A stretch of DNA of 64,000 nt from contig JACONQ010000003.1 in assembly GCA_014281115.1 (NCBI GenBank), forward strand, positions 62,001 to 126,000, written 5' to 3'. The DNA is from Laburnicola sp. R22_1. Its lineage: Eukaryota > Ascomycota > Dothideomycetes > Pleosporales > Didymosphaeriaceae. Numbering within the stretch: position 1 is the stretch's first letter; every line of letters starts with the position of its first letter. Of this stretch, positions 12,634 to 24,898 are shown one piece after another. The position numbers and the translations under genes are program-made. The notes beneath the pieces were generated by a model that saw only the letters and a program-made list of their open reading frames with translations, was not told the origin of the DNA and made no database searches.

Positions 12634-14028
12634 TGCTCCTTCTTTATAGCGCTTTTCTAGCTCCTCCTTAGAAACCTATTTAGCACGCTTTTTAGTCTTT
12701 AAAAGGTTCGCTTTAGTAGTCCTTATAGTACTAAAATATATAAGTTCCTAATCTATAGTATTAGTAGACTTAGTAGAGGAGGAGGCTACTATATAGAAGG
12801 GCTTTAATATCTTTATATAGCAAATATTTTTCTTAACTATATTAACTCTATCTATAAGTATTATAAGGTCCTAGCTTTAGAAAACTCTAGCATAATTAGC
12901 CTATTCTATAAATCTATATATAAGGCTCTCTAGTAAATATTCTTTAAGTTCTTTTAGTTATTTTTATTAGCCTTAGTAGCTAGGCGCATAAAGTTAGTAT
13001 TAAACTTAATTAGTAGGGTTTTACTCTATTAGCTAAGAAACAGTCTCTTCTATACTTACTCCTCTACTAACTTATTATAGAAGCTTATATTTAAGAAACT
13101 TTAAAATTTATGTTTAAAAGTTGTTCCTTTCTTTATAAAGGCTAATATAATATCTACTACCTTACCTATTAGCCTGCTTATAATATAATTAACTGCGTTT
13201 CCTAGAAGGGAGCAATTTTTGCAGATTTTAGGCTTTATTATATATTCATAATATTAGTAATCCTAATAGCTTCTAGAGAACAACTCTAGGTTAGGGAGTT
13301 AGGGGCGCTAGTATTACTACTATTATTTAGAAAGGGGCTAAGGACATAGTCTTTACTCTAGCGCATTACTTTAATTAGGCAAGTTAATTAGTAATTACTC
13401 TTAGTAAGGCCTAAAGCTACTTACTAGTATTTTATTATACTGCTAGTATAACTTAGAGTTACTTTAAGCTAGTAAGATAGCCTATAATTTCTACTAGTGC
13501 ATCTTAAAGGGCGCCCCCTTTTATATTCTAAATCTTCTCCCCCTTTTAGGAAGGTGCTTAAAGTTCTATTAACCTTTAGTCTTATAAATACTAGTAAACT
13601 AGCTTAATCTTTTATATACACTTTATCTTATCGCAACCTCTTATATATAGTTATTTAGTAAGGTTAGTAGTAATATCTACCTTTATAGCTCCTTACTATT
13701 AAAGTTTAGTAACTTATTACGCTAGGTAAAAGATAAGAATATTCTTCCTTTTATAGAAAAACCGTAGTGCTCTCTCTATTATACTTGTGTTTATTTTATA
13801 GGGTTAAAAGATCTTAATATCTAACTTAACTACGTATTTATTTATAGGTTTAAAAAATCTTAATATCTAACTTAACTATATATTTATTCTATAGAGTTAA
13901 GAGATTTTAGTATCTAACTTAACTATATATTTGTTTGTGGAGTTATTCTTAGTGTATTAGGGAGATTTCGCAAGCTCTCCTATTATAAGAGATTAATTAA
14001 ATTTAATATAAGGGACTTTAGACTTTAA

Positions 14029-14256
14029 GGTTAGAGTTGCCTAAGTAAACTTATAAATTTAATAAAGTTTTAAAGGAAACTCTAGCTATTAACTTATATA
14101 CTTCTAGCTTCGTAGGAGTAGAGACTTAGCGCTCTAAGGCTCTAAAAAGCATAGACTAAAAGCATAGACTTAGCGCTCTAAAACTCTAAGAAGCATAGAC
14201 TAAGAGCTCTAAGGTAGTAGGCTAAGTAACTAGTAGAAGGGCGCTTAGCCCCTTAT
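14029..14256 (-). repeat. Right LTR (5' LTR in element sense) of family C
   Basis: Direct-repeat partner of the LTR at 5,283-5,511. Both carry two internal copies of a gtatagactaaaag/agcatagactaaaag-type phrase and the end agggcgcttagcccctta. A primer binding site should lie just left of 14,029 on the minus strand, but none is recognisable after RIP. Confidence 0.8.
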
Positions 14257-14774
14257 AGCTAGCCTAACTAGTATATAAGAATAGCCTTATAAATAGTTAA
14301 GTATACCTATCTCTTATGCTAAATAAGTATCTTATAAATAAAATAGAACTTTAGCATAGCTATATTAGTAGTAGTAGCCTAAAACTATAGCATGTACTCT
14401 TTAGTAATAGCGAGTACTTTTTTAAAAACAATATTAATGCCTAAATAGATAGTAGAGTGTAGAGAAATAGTAGAAAATTTGTTAAGAATAATCTTAATAG
14501 AGTAATAGAGTAATAGTATATCTAGTACGTGTTACTTTTGTTCTACTACTTATAAGAAATATACTTATTAATATATTAACTTATATTGTTTATAATAATC
14601 TAGATAGTAGTTTATAACTTAGAATAGCAAAGGAAGAATAAATAACTATAGTATTACTGCGCTAAAGTTTTATCCCTTTTCTAAAGTTCTAAGTAGCCTC
14701 TTTATAAAACATTTGCATATAGGAGCTTTGTGCGAAGACTGCTAGGATTGCTTAGCAGTTTAAATGCGCATTTT

Positions 14775-14890
14775 TAATTACCTTTTTATGCTCTTTTTAG
14801 TTACTAAGTAGGGGGCTCTGTTTTTTTTTATATTATTTAAGATAAATGCCTTTATTATTCTACCCCTGGGTAGATAATTTAACAATATAT
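14775..14890 (+). repeat. ~115-bp MITE-like repeat (family M), copy 1
   Basis: Contains in order ttacctttttatgctc, agcagggggctctg-like, ttatttaagataaa and ctacccctgggtagata. The same order occurs at 17,422, 33,930 and, reversed, at 45,657 and 45,821. The ends carry imperfect inverted repeats related to ttaattaatctacc. Confidence 0.6.
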
Positions 14891-17600
14891 ATATATAGTA
14901 GTATTAATAATAGTAGTTAATAGATAGTTAGGCATAACTAAGTTATATATTATTTTTTAACTAGTAGACTATTAGAAAGCTATAGTAGACTGCGAAGTTA
15001 TAATTATAAAAGTAGTATAGATAATAAAACACTTAACTATAGTTTAGTTATTGCGCTTATAACCTAATAGTAGTATAATTATAGTTTATTATACGTATAG
15101 TGTATAAGTCTTTTATAATATTAGTAACGCCTAGTATACTAAATCTTTACTTTAATATATAATACTATATTTTTTAAATTTAAGTCTTTATCTATTATTT
15201 TTAGTAATGTAATAACTACTTTCTAGCAACCTAATATTATATTTAAGTCTAATACTTATAGTAATATAGCTATTATTAAATTAAGTTAGAGTATAAATAA
15301 CTAGCTAGGCAAAGTTAAGAATAATTTCTAGAAATTTAGTAACCTTATATAACTAGAAGGATTATTAAAGGGGCCTCTAAAGCTTATCTTTAAGTACCTT
15401 ATTAGTAATATCTTTAAGCTAATTTACTACACTTTATGTCTTTAAATTCCAGAGTGTAAAATAGTCTTTTAGTATCTAGATATTAGTAAAAGAGATATAG
15501 CCTTTATAATACAATAATAGCATAATATAAAAATTATACTATAAAAGCTTAAAAATATAATTAAAAATAAAAGTAATAAGGACTATAAGGGCAAGGACTA
15601 GAGCAAAGAGAAAAAGAGTTTATTATAATATATAAAATACTAGAGGCATAGTAGTAGTATAAAAACTTATTAAGGTAGTAGTAATTATCTAGACTACTAT
15701 TAAGGTAGGGAACTATAAGTAATAAAAGTAAAAATAAAAGTAGTAGTAGTGAAAGTATAGGAAAGATAGATAGTAGTAGTAAGATTCTAGGAAATAGTAT
15801 ATAGCTTATTAGTTATAAGAGAAGATTTACTATAAAAGAGTAATAAAATAGTTAGATTAGTTACTATTATAATTATAATTATTATTATAGTAAAAAATAT
15901 TATTAAAGAAATTATTAATTATGTAATATAGTGGTTAGTTAAACAGCTAGCCTAGAATTATATAATATTACAAATTAACTCTAGAAAAAAAGAAATATAA
16001 TTATATATAGTATATACTATTACTAAGTATTATATATTATACTAAAAAGGAATAGCTTTTTTAGAGTTATTCTAGGAAGACTTTAAAGAATAGAAAGAAT
16101 ACTATTTTTTAGAGTTAGACTATGTGTATAAAAGAGAGCTTATAGTAGTTCTAAAAAAGTATTAAACTAAGAATAGATACTAAAGCTATAAATACTAGCA
16201 AACTATATAAAGTAGCCTAAAGTAATATAAATACTACTTATATAACACTATTTTTATTAGCTTACTTAATACCTTAAATATAGATACTAAGGCTAATTCT
16301 AAAAATACTAAAGCTAACTAAGCTATTATATAAACCTAAATAGAGTAAGCTACTACTACTATAAGTATCTATATAGCTATAGGTTCTTATAAATATCTTA
16401 TAAGAATCTTTATATAAGTACTAAGGATAATTTTATTTATATAAATTACTAAATAAACTACTACTATTTATATATAGTACCTAACTACTATTTTATTTAC
16501 TTATTTACAACTATTAAATACTATATAAAATAGAGCTACTACTAGTTAAACGTAAATTATAGGCACTATACTAATCTATACTACTTAAGTCTATATTATA
16601 ATCTAACCTATATAAGCTTCTACCTAAGTATAATCTACTTTCTTAGAAACTTCTAGCTAATAAAATAATCTAAGTCTAAAAGGTACAGAATAAGAAGAAT
16701 AACTATATAGGAGCTTTATATAATAGTTTAGTAGATAAGATATTATATAATAAGGGATATAGTTTAGCACTATAAAAAATAAGAGATTAGCCTAATAAAA
16801 AAAAGAGCTAGGGAGAAGGGATATGTACAAAGAGATATTTAAAGTAGAGGATAAGAAAAAGAAAAATAAATAGAGGAAAGAAAAAAAGATATATGTAGAG
16901 AGATATTTAAAGTAGAGAATAAGAGAGAGAGAGAAATAGAAGGAATAATATATAGATAGAGTAAATACTAGTAAGTAAATAGTTTATATAGAGGAAGAAA
17001 AAACTACTAATAATAATTTTAAAAATAAAAAGTTACTAGTGTCTATATACTATATAGGTAAGAGTACCTAAAAGTGTTAAAGTTTTAATATTACTATATA
17101 ATAGTATTATATAGAAATTATATAATGCCTATACACTATAGTCTATATACTATAGAATCTTCTTTTTCTATTTACACCTCTTTTAGATAGAAGTAATTAA
17201 TACTAAAGTTAGTTCTATTATATTATTTTCTTTTCTTATACAATTACTCTATACACCCTCCACACTTACTAGTATAGAGTATTAGAATTTAATATCTATA
17301 TAGCTAGCTATAGAGCCTATTTAATAACTATTCTTATATATATACTACTTCTTCCTTAGGATTAATCTGTAATATTATGTAATTCTAGGCTAACTATTTA
17401 ACTAATTACAATGTTATAAAATTAATTTACCTTTTTACGCTCTTTTTAATTTCTAAGCAGGGGGCTCTGCCTTTTTTATTATATTATTTAAGATAAAAGT
17501 CTTTGTCGTCCTACCCCTAGGTAGATTAATTAACGCCACATATAATTAATAATTTCTTTAATAATATTTTTTACTATAATAATAACTATAATAGTACTTA
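14890..17600 (+). repeat. RIP-degraded element (family B-like), plus-strand arm
   Basis: Bases ~14,900-16,000 recur in reverse at ~20,905-21,785 (shared strings: ataactaagttatatattat, agctatagtag, aatagtatatagct, agtaataaaatagttagattag). Bases 15,230-15,560 translate into a gag-like mix with many stops, but no diagnostic motif remains. Bases ~15,850-15,990 match 3,320-3,460, and ~17,045-17,185 match 4,220-4,370. Likely several truncated copies joined head to head; the exact joints cannot be set by eye. Confidence 0.5.
17422..17540 (+). repeat. Family M repeat, copy 2 (inserted into family B)
   Basis: Interrupts the family B sequence: the neighbouring copy at 15,915-15,945 reads straight through where this one is split, which marks family M as a mobile insertion. 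Ends ttaatttacctttt and tagattaattaacgcc are roughly inverted. Confidence 0.6.
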
Positions 17601-17602
17601 CT

Positions 17603-20600
17603 AGCCTCTCTACTAAGCACGTTCTATTACCTCTCTTCACACCCTATTTTCTCCTATTTGCGCCTTTTACCTTTCTAAAGGCGCCTTTTCTAGTTAGTGT
17701 TAGTGTAGTAGTTAGCGTAAGTCTATGCCCTACGCCGCCCTCTATATAAGAAAGGGCCTCCTACGTCCCTTTCTTATCTACTATCTTAAAATAGTTTTAA
17801 TTTAGTTATTTCTTTTAACTATACTAGCTATTCCTAAGAGGTTTGCCCTATAAGGCTATATACCGCCCTTATATTATTTTAAGACTAACCTTTTTATTTA
17901 GCTATAGATAGTAATATACTATCTACTCCTTCCTTAAGATGCTGCCTATAGGTAGTTAAATTAGTAGAAGTTTTATTTTATTAGTTACTAATTATACTAG
18001 GTAGTTATTATACTACGCTAAGGTCTATAAGGCTGCTATTATAACTCCTCTACCTACTATAAGTGGGTAAGAGTATATTAGTTTATTAGTTACTTTAGTG
18101 CTAGGCAGCTATTATACTACGCTAAGGTCTATTAAGAAAGGCTGCTTCTAAGTCCCTCCTCTACTTATCGCATAAGGGTAGAAACTTTATTAGTTATTAG
18201 AAAGGATTTCTAGTACTAGGAAGTTTATATTTTACTACCCTAAGGTCTATTAAAAGAGACTACTTCTAAGTTCCTCTTCTACTTAATATATAAGGGTAGG
18301 AACTTTATTTGTTACTCTTATAAGAGACTAGTTTAATAGGTTGCGCTACTATAGTCTATTAAAAGAGATTGCTCTAAGTTATAAAAGTAGTAGTACTACT
18401 TTACACTAGTGGGATTAAGACACTATTAAGGCCTATTTAGAAAGGCTAGAATTCTAAGTCTACTAGCTACTAGTTATAGTATAAGTAGTAGAAAGTTCTA
18501 TTAGTTATTCCTATAAGACTTTATACTCTAGTTTAATAGATTATACCTAAATCTACTAAAAGAAATTCTTCTAGTCTATTAAGAGACCGCCCTAAATATT
18601 TCTAAATAATAACTGCGTTACCTCTAAAGACTAATTTGCTTATAATACCTAACTAGCGTTACACTATAAGGACTAAAGGCACTAAGTAAGAAAAATTAGA
18701 ATTAGACTCTGAAGGCACTATAGCGCTATCTATAAAGATTTTATATAAGTAATACTTTTACCCTCTTTATAAGGCGCCCTATTTTACTTACTAAGTGTGC
18801 TATCTTACACTTATAAGAAACCTAGACCTACTAAATTTAAGTACTTTACTACGCCTAACTATTAACCTCTTAGGCATTTCTTTTTATTTTCTTTTACTTT
18901 TTTTATAATAGACGCCCCTTATAAACCACTTAGCTACTTAGAAAATCTAGATACTAGGTTGCTCTAGCGCTAACCTTACTAAGTGGCTCTATCTAGTCTA
19001 TCCTAATTTTTTACTACTCTACCTTACTAAGTAGCCTTATACACTCTACCCTAATCTTTTACTACTTTAGACTTTAGTTAAGCTTATATTTAAACTAGGG
19101 TAGCACTAGTTATAGAAACCTACTTCCTTTACTATAACTACCTTAGCTCTTACCTACTACATATTAAGTATTTAGCTAGGTAACTAATTACTAAACTATT
19201 AATATTGCCTAGCTATCTTCTAATTTAGCTTATTAATAGATTATAGTTAAATATCTTTATTATAACTCTACTTTTACCTTAAACTTACTAGTAGTTAGCC
19301 TCTAAATCTAATAACTTTATACTATTATCCCTTAAAGGTTCTAAAATTAACGTATATTAGGTAGCCCTAACTACTTTTTCTAATAATAAAGACTCTAAAG
19401 TGGAGCCTAAGCCTAATTACTTTAGCTAACTACTTCCTACCACCCTTTCCTAGCTATTGCTAGAATAGCTAGATAAGTTACAAGACGCCTAACCTAGTAA
19501 AAACTATAGTAATTATACTAGAGAAGAGGCGCTTAATAAGAATAATTTTTATAAACTTAGTATTACTTACTATAATAATAGACTAGAAAATAATAACACT
19601 ACCTATTATAGTAGTAGATTAGAAAATAAAGAGCCTATTAATTATAATAACCTTCCTAACAATAACTCTAAATTTACTAATCTAGTTAACCCTAAGTCTA
19701 ACTCTTTATAGAAAGGATACTTAGGCAATAAATCTAATAGTAAACCACCTAATAAAATCTTCTAGAATGCTAATGATTAGGAGCTGCCTTCTAACTATTA
19801 GCCCTTACTCTAATCTACTAGTTACCTAACTTATTTCGCCCTTAGGATATAAATCTAATAGTAAACTGCCTAATAAAATCTCCTAGAATACTAATAATTA
19901 GGAGCTGCTCTCTAACTATTAGTCCTTACTTTAATTTACTAGTTACCTAACTTATTCTACTTCTAGGGGCACTCTAAGCTACTAAAATAGGTAGCCTAGT
20001 TTACTACTAGTTAAGTAGCTTCTTAGCTAGCCTACTATATATAGGCACCTATTACTTTTAGCACTCTTACCTCTAGCTATCTTCTCTTTAGCTAGCTTAC
20101 TACTAATTTAGTAGCTTTCTAACTATTGTGTATGTAGGGCACCTTTTAGCATCTCTACCCTACTATACTAGTAGCCCCTATAGCTTTATAAGCTACTCTA
20201 CCCTAATTAAAAACTATATAGTTAGATTAACACGTTTTTTAAAACACTCTTCTATAGTACTAGGAAACCTTATATAATATAATTACGCTAGCGCGTAATA
20301 AACTAACTAGAAAAAATTTAGCTAATTATATTTTTATATAGTATTAGAGCTAAGAATACACTCTATTAGTATAATGCTAAATACTAGAATATAGTTTCTA
20401 TTGTGTTTTTCTACTAAAGACTAATTTACTCCTAATAACTTTTCTTAATATCTTTACTAAATAGTACCTAAATTAAAAACTAAGGCCACCGCTAGAACTG
20501 TAGGGGCCTATTGCCCCTATTCTAGCCCTTTTTAGCCTAAAAATAGTGCTAGTTATATTAAAAATCTACTAAAACACCCTATTGTTACATACTTTCCTTT

Positions 20601-20907
20601 CTATTTTTAGGCCTTAAAAAGAGGGTTATATAACTAGCCTCTCTACTAAGCACGCCCTATTACCTCTCTTTTACACCCTATTTTTTCCCTATTTACGTCT
20701 TTTATCTCTCTAAAGACGCCTTTCCTAGTTAGTGTTAGCGTAGTAGTTAGCGTAGGCCTATACTCTATACTACCTTCTATATAAGAAAGGGCCCCCTATA
20801 TTTCTTTCTTATCCACTATCTTAGAATAGTCTTAATTTAGTTATCTCTTTTAATTATACTAGCTATCCCTAAGAGGTTTGCCCTATAAGGCCGTATACTA
20901 CTTTTAT
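17603..20907 (+). mobile_element. Small LTR retrotransposon of family A (deleted or non-autonomous), RIP-degraded
   Basis: LTRs at ~17,603-17,873 and ~20,629-20,907 lie in direct orientation and match the LTR at 1,326-1,583. The 3' LTR is preceded by the purine run aaaaagaggg. The ~2.75-kb interior is too short for gag and pol: its last 600 bp match 660-1,325, but the pol core is not recognisable, so the element is a deletion derivative or a non-autonomous partner. Degenerate tandem units (cta.gctaaggtctatta.gag) fill ~18,000-18,560. The flanks (ctataatag / ttataatagtaac) show it entered family B sequence. Confidence 0.65.
19730..19965 (+). repeat. 121-bp tandem duplication inside the family A element
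   Basis: The phrase aaatctaatagtaaac starts at 19,730 and again at 19,851. Both copies continue through taataaaatct, taggagctgc, ctaactattag and agttacctaacttatt. The copies differ mostly by C/T and A/G changes, so duplication preceded at least part of the RIP. Confidence 0.8.
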
Positions 20908-22060
20908 AATAATAATAACAATTATAATAGTAACTAATCTAACTATTTTATTATTCTTCTATAGTAGATTTTTTCTTATAACTAGTGAGCTATATACTAT
21001 CCCCTAGGACCTTACTACTACCTATCTCCTCTATACTCTTTTTACTAATACTTATTCTTACTCTTATTATACTACTATTTTTACTTCTTATTATTTTTAT
21101 GCGCCTATAAGATCTTAACTACTATTAGAAGCTTCTTCTACTATAGTTGCGCGCGCGCTCTAGCAATATATAAGGAATACTCTTTTTTTCTCTAATAGTT
21201 GCCTACTACTATATTTTAGTCTATCCTCTAGCCTTGCTAATAATATAATAGTAAGGAGCTATTATTATTATATAAATATTACTATATTATTACTTAGGCC
21301 TTTATATAAAAGAATAGCCTTACACTTAAGGATTTAAAGTTATATAAAGATAGTATATAGTTTAAATAAATTATTAGTTATAACTTCTAGAATAGTATAA
21401 TTAATCCAGTTCTCTAGTAGGCCTGCCTTAACTATATCTTATAGTAGGTAGGCTAGATAGCTAATTACCTAGCTAGTTGTCTATACTAGTTTTAAAGTCT
21501 CTAGTAGCTATCTAACTGCAGGTATTAGACAACTTAATCTTAGAACACTAGAAAGCTAGCTCGCCACATATATTAAAAGGTTAGATTTAAAAGACTTAGT
21601 ATTATATATATTAAAGGGAAAGAATTTTTAGATATTATAGATATTATAAGAGACAGACTTATATAATATACGTATAGTAAACTATAGTTATAACTTTATA
21701 CTTTACTATAGCTCTCTAATAGTTTACTAGTTAAGAGATAATATATAACTTAGTTATGCTAGATAGTAGACTATTTATTAACTACTATTAATAATACTAT
21801 TATAGAGAACGCTAATATTAAAATTATTATTATTTTGTATATATTTTATTACTACTACTATGTGCTAGGTACTAGGTTATAGTGCCTTCTATTTTACTCC
21901 TCTCTATATATAGTGTAGACTTAATCTTAGTTAGAATCTCTATGCAATAAAGATCTTTAATATATATATACTACTTAGTTAGGTTTATCTATTTTTAATA
22001 TATCTCTAAAGCCATTCTAATATAGATAGTAGGCTAATTATCCTAAGGTACTATCTAGAG
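20908..22060 (-). repeat. RIP-degraded family B element, minus-strand arm
   Basis: Reverse-complement match to 14,900-15,850 and, at ~21,785-21,975, to the ~190-bp direct repeats at 3,125 and 4,665. It still holds a GC-rich run (gttgcgcgcgcgctc near 21,143), showing that CpG was spared while CpA was lost. No coding frame survives. Confidence 0.55.
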
Positions 22061-22074
22061 CGGAATACTATGTA

Positions 22075-22275
22075 AAAGAAGACTTCGCGCACTCTTAGTA
22101 CACAGTATATTTTTTTTACAACTAAGAAGTTTCTAATAAAAAGATAATAATAATAGTAGTTATCCCTTCTACTATTATGGATATAAAAAAGCGTGTATAT
22201 AGTATAATACTATTATAGAAAGCTATAGGGATGCTAGAAAAACGCTTTAAAATAAGGTAAAGCTTAGAATACTAT
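22075..22275 (-). repeat. Family F repeat, copy 2 (reverse, interrupted)
   Basis: The string gaagacttcgcgcactcttagtacacagtata (22,083-22,113) is the reverse complement of a run at 35,655-35,690, and ctattatagaaagctatag near 22,209 matches 35,630-35,650 in reverse. About 85 bp are inserted between the two blocks relative to 35.6 kb. Confidence 0.6.
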
Positions 22276-23447
22276 ATCTGCCCATTTGTATATCGCCTTA
22301 TAGCTAATTACGCATTAGACAATAGGTGTTTAGAAGTGTATATTCGAACGTCGCGTACAAAAAACCATTCTTATAGGTGTAGAAGTTAATATAGTCCTAC
22401 AGCTTCATCAGCCATTATTAAGAAAGACCCTCTATAAAAACTAATAAAATTAGATTAGATCCTACAGCATGGCCATGTAGTCAAGCAACGCAAGCAAAAA
22501 CGTTCCCAGGCAGATTACTCTTTCCTCCAAACAGATACTCAATCGACGAGGGAATGGCAGTCATCCTCCACTATCTTACTAATCACCCTATTTCTTAGAG
22601 TACTATCGCTATACACGTTACCACGCGCATGCCACGCATACAGTAGTAATAACTTTCTCTTCCCATCCCTTATTCCATTCATCTAATCTCACCATGAATA
22701 TTTACCCATCTTAAGCAATACCAATCTCACTGTATCAATGTGTGCTGTAATACAACTAGCAACCACCCCCACTCCCCGCACCCAGGCGTCTACAACCTCC
22801 AGAGCTACCTACCCAGCACATAACCCCCTCTATCAAAGCCACACACCCGCAATAAAGTCATCCATTCGATCCAAGTCCCCAGTAAACATCTCTTTAATAC
22901 AGCATTCCCATCGCCACTAAAACAACGCGAAACTATAATACGTATGTATATACATACATATACCACATTACGATAAATCACAATAAATCACCATCCAGCT
23001 CACAGCCTCAGATTGAGATAGAATACCATCCTTCATCCAGCTATCATACACACACACACCTCAACACAATTCCACAACCAATTCCTATCTTCTCTCCTAA
23101 CATCTTATTCTCCCCCCCAAGAACTACCCCTACCCCTACTCCCAACACCGACCCAACCCAACTAAGCGCCATACCAATCCAAATTCAATCGAACCCAGTT
23201 GCAATTCCCACAGCTACGGCGGTAGTAGCCATTCCCATCCCAATACCGATACCACGCCGTCTCGCTCGCTTTTCCCGAAAAGACCCCCGAAAAAAAAAGA
23301 AAAGAAGAATATACAAAGAAAATCTAAGACAGAAAAGTGGCCCATAGCGCAATACAACGAACGCAGTGCCATGCAGTGCAGTGCCGCCCCACACAAGCCT
23401 TGGTGATACATCTATCCCCTCCCCTCCCCACAATCCCCGGGGGCCTC
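22276..23447. other. Transition from repeat block to gene island; no gene seen
   Basis: AT-rich to about 22.45 kb, then balanced composition rich in CA/TG, so RIP stops sharply here. 22.6-23.4 kb holds pyrimidine- and A-rich stretches and short CA runs (acacacacac near 23,050), typical of a fungal 3' flank. The end is the 3' region of PEX13. No coding frame with family resemblance. Confidence 0.6.
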
Positions 23448-24898
23448 CTACGAATAAAACGCCCCCTTCTGAAAACTCTCAACCCCCATATCCCCCGCCT
23501 TCCCCTCCACCTTGGGCGCCATCACCGTCCCCGTCTCCCCCTTATTACCCACCAACGTCCCCGTCCGACTCGGCATGGACGAACTCGCCGAACCACTCGT
23601 CATAGTCTGCGCCCTACTCCCAGCCTGACTTCCCGTTCCCGCCGTAATCTGCGCCACCGGCTGCCGCCTCTGAATAGTCTCCAAATACACCCCAGGCAAA
23701 TACCCCACCCTCCCATCCCGCGACCTGCACCGCCACCACTCCGACGCATTCCCCATCGGATCCGACTTGCTCAGCACAGCGACCATATCGCCCTTTTTAA
23801 CCGCGAGGTCGAGCCCCGGCTGGCTGTTCAAACTCGCATCGGGCGAGAAATCGTACAGGACGCGGCAGAACTCGAGCTTGTTCGGGTCGAGGGGTTCCTG
23901 CGGGTTGCCCGCCATTCTGCGCTTTTCTTCTTCTTCCTGGGAGCGTGCCATGGTCTTGATGAGCTTGCCCATTAGGTAGGGTAGGCCGAAGACGGCGAGC
24001 ATGAACATGATGAAGGGCTTTTTGGAGGGCTTGGCGGGGAGGGCGGAGCCGTCGGGGGCGCGGCCGTTGAAGGCGGCGAAGGAGGCGGGGGTGAGTTCTT
24101 TGCTGGACGCGGGGAGGGGGCGGCCGGTTAGTTTGGCGATGGCGGTGCGGATCCAGCGCATGATGGTGAAGATGCCGAGGACGGAGCCGAGCGTCTGGCG
24201 GAGGTTGCCGAATTGCTCTGCGACTTGTACCATGGCTGCCGTGATTGTCAGTGGTTGTGGTTGAGATAGCATGGAGAAATGGCAGACGTACCGAAAAATG
24301 ACGAATGCGTCGCCATGTATGTGCTTTCCAGCATCTGCGCGAAGCCGCCAAATGCGCCGACAATGCCTTCGATCAGCTGGAACGTCGTCTGCGTGCTCTG
24401 GCTGAACGACTGCGTGAGGCTCATGTTGTTGGGGTCGCCGGGCATGCCCATCCCGCCTCCGTACATGCCTCCCATACCCATGCCCATGCCCATCCCGCCC
24501 ATGCCTCCATACATGCCGCCCATGCCACCACCGTACATTGACCCGTACCCGCCGCCTAACCGACTGTACGGCGATGAGTAGCTGTTGTATCCGCCCATGC
24601 CGCCCATGCCGCCGCCGTACGGTGATGCATATCTGTTCGCGTTCATGGTCGAGTAGTTTGTCGCATTGCGGTTTGCGACCGAGTTGAGGGTACTGGGTAT
24701 CTCGGGCAGGGGCGGGGGATTCGATCCGGCTGATGCTGTCGTGGTGGGTGCTGCTGCTGTGCTGCTGCTTCCCGTGAGGCCTGCGCAACGGTTAGAGTCT
24801 GCGAGATTCTGACGTCTGGGCGACCCGGACTCACCAACCGAGGCACTGGTCGCGCCTCCGCTCCGCTCCCACGGCTTGGGCGGCGACGGTGAGGCCAT
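23448..24898 (-). CDS. PEX13: Peroxin-13, peroxisomal membrane docking protein with SH3 domain
   Basis: Docks the import receptors (PEX5, PEX7/PEX14 complex) at the peroxisomal membrane. Three exons: 24,835-24,898, 24,292-24,780 and 23,448-24,235; introns of 54 and 56 bp with GTGAGT/GCAG and GTACGT/GCAG ends; 446 residues. N-terminus MASPSPPKPWERSG is the conserved PEX13 start. A Gly/Met/Tyr-rich region (about residues 95-155) is followed by the conserved block IVGAFGGFAQMLESTYMATH and, across the second splice, VAEQFGNLRQTLGSVLGIF. A membrane segment lies near 258-277 (FIMFMLAVFGLPYLMGKLI). The SH3 domain is about 306-370 (FCRVLYDF ... EWWRCRSRDGRVGYLPGVYLE). Intact, full family length. PAL1 follows upstream on the same strand. 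Confidence 0.95.

Larger units (their letters stand above)
5283..14256 (-). mobile_element. Full-length Ty3/gypsy LTR retrotransposon (family C), RIP-inactivated, with nested Tc1/mariner
   Basis: Two ~229-bp LTRs in direct orientation bound this ~9.0-kb unit (5,283-5,511 and 14,029-14,256). Orientation is minus: the tract ccccctccta.. just inside the left LTR (5,516-5,530) reads as a polypurine tract on the minus strand, the reverse-transcriptase YIDNILIFS motif is on the minus strand at 11,242-11,268, and a gag-type zinc knuckle lies upstream at ~12,592-12,633. Subtracting the mariner insertion (8,733-10,056) leaves about 7.6 kb, a normal gypsy size. Stops occur throughout. The catalytic YIDD is now YIDN. 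I could not place the integrase exactly within 5.5-8.7 kb. Confidence 0.8.

Noticed and set aside
24001..24581. Plus-strand open frames opposite PEX13
   Set aside because: Shadow of the Gly/Met-rich PEX13 coding sequence (Pro/Met repeats in antisense).
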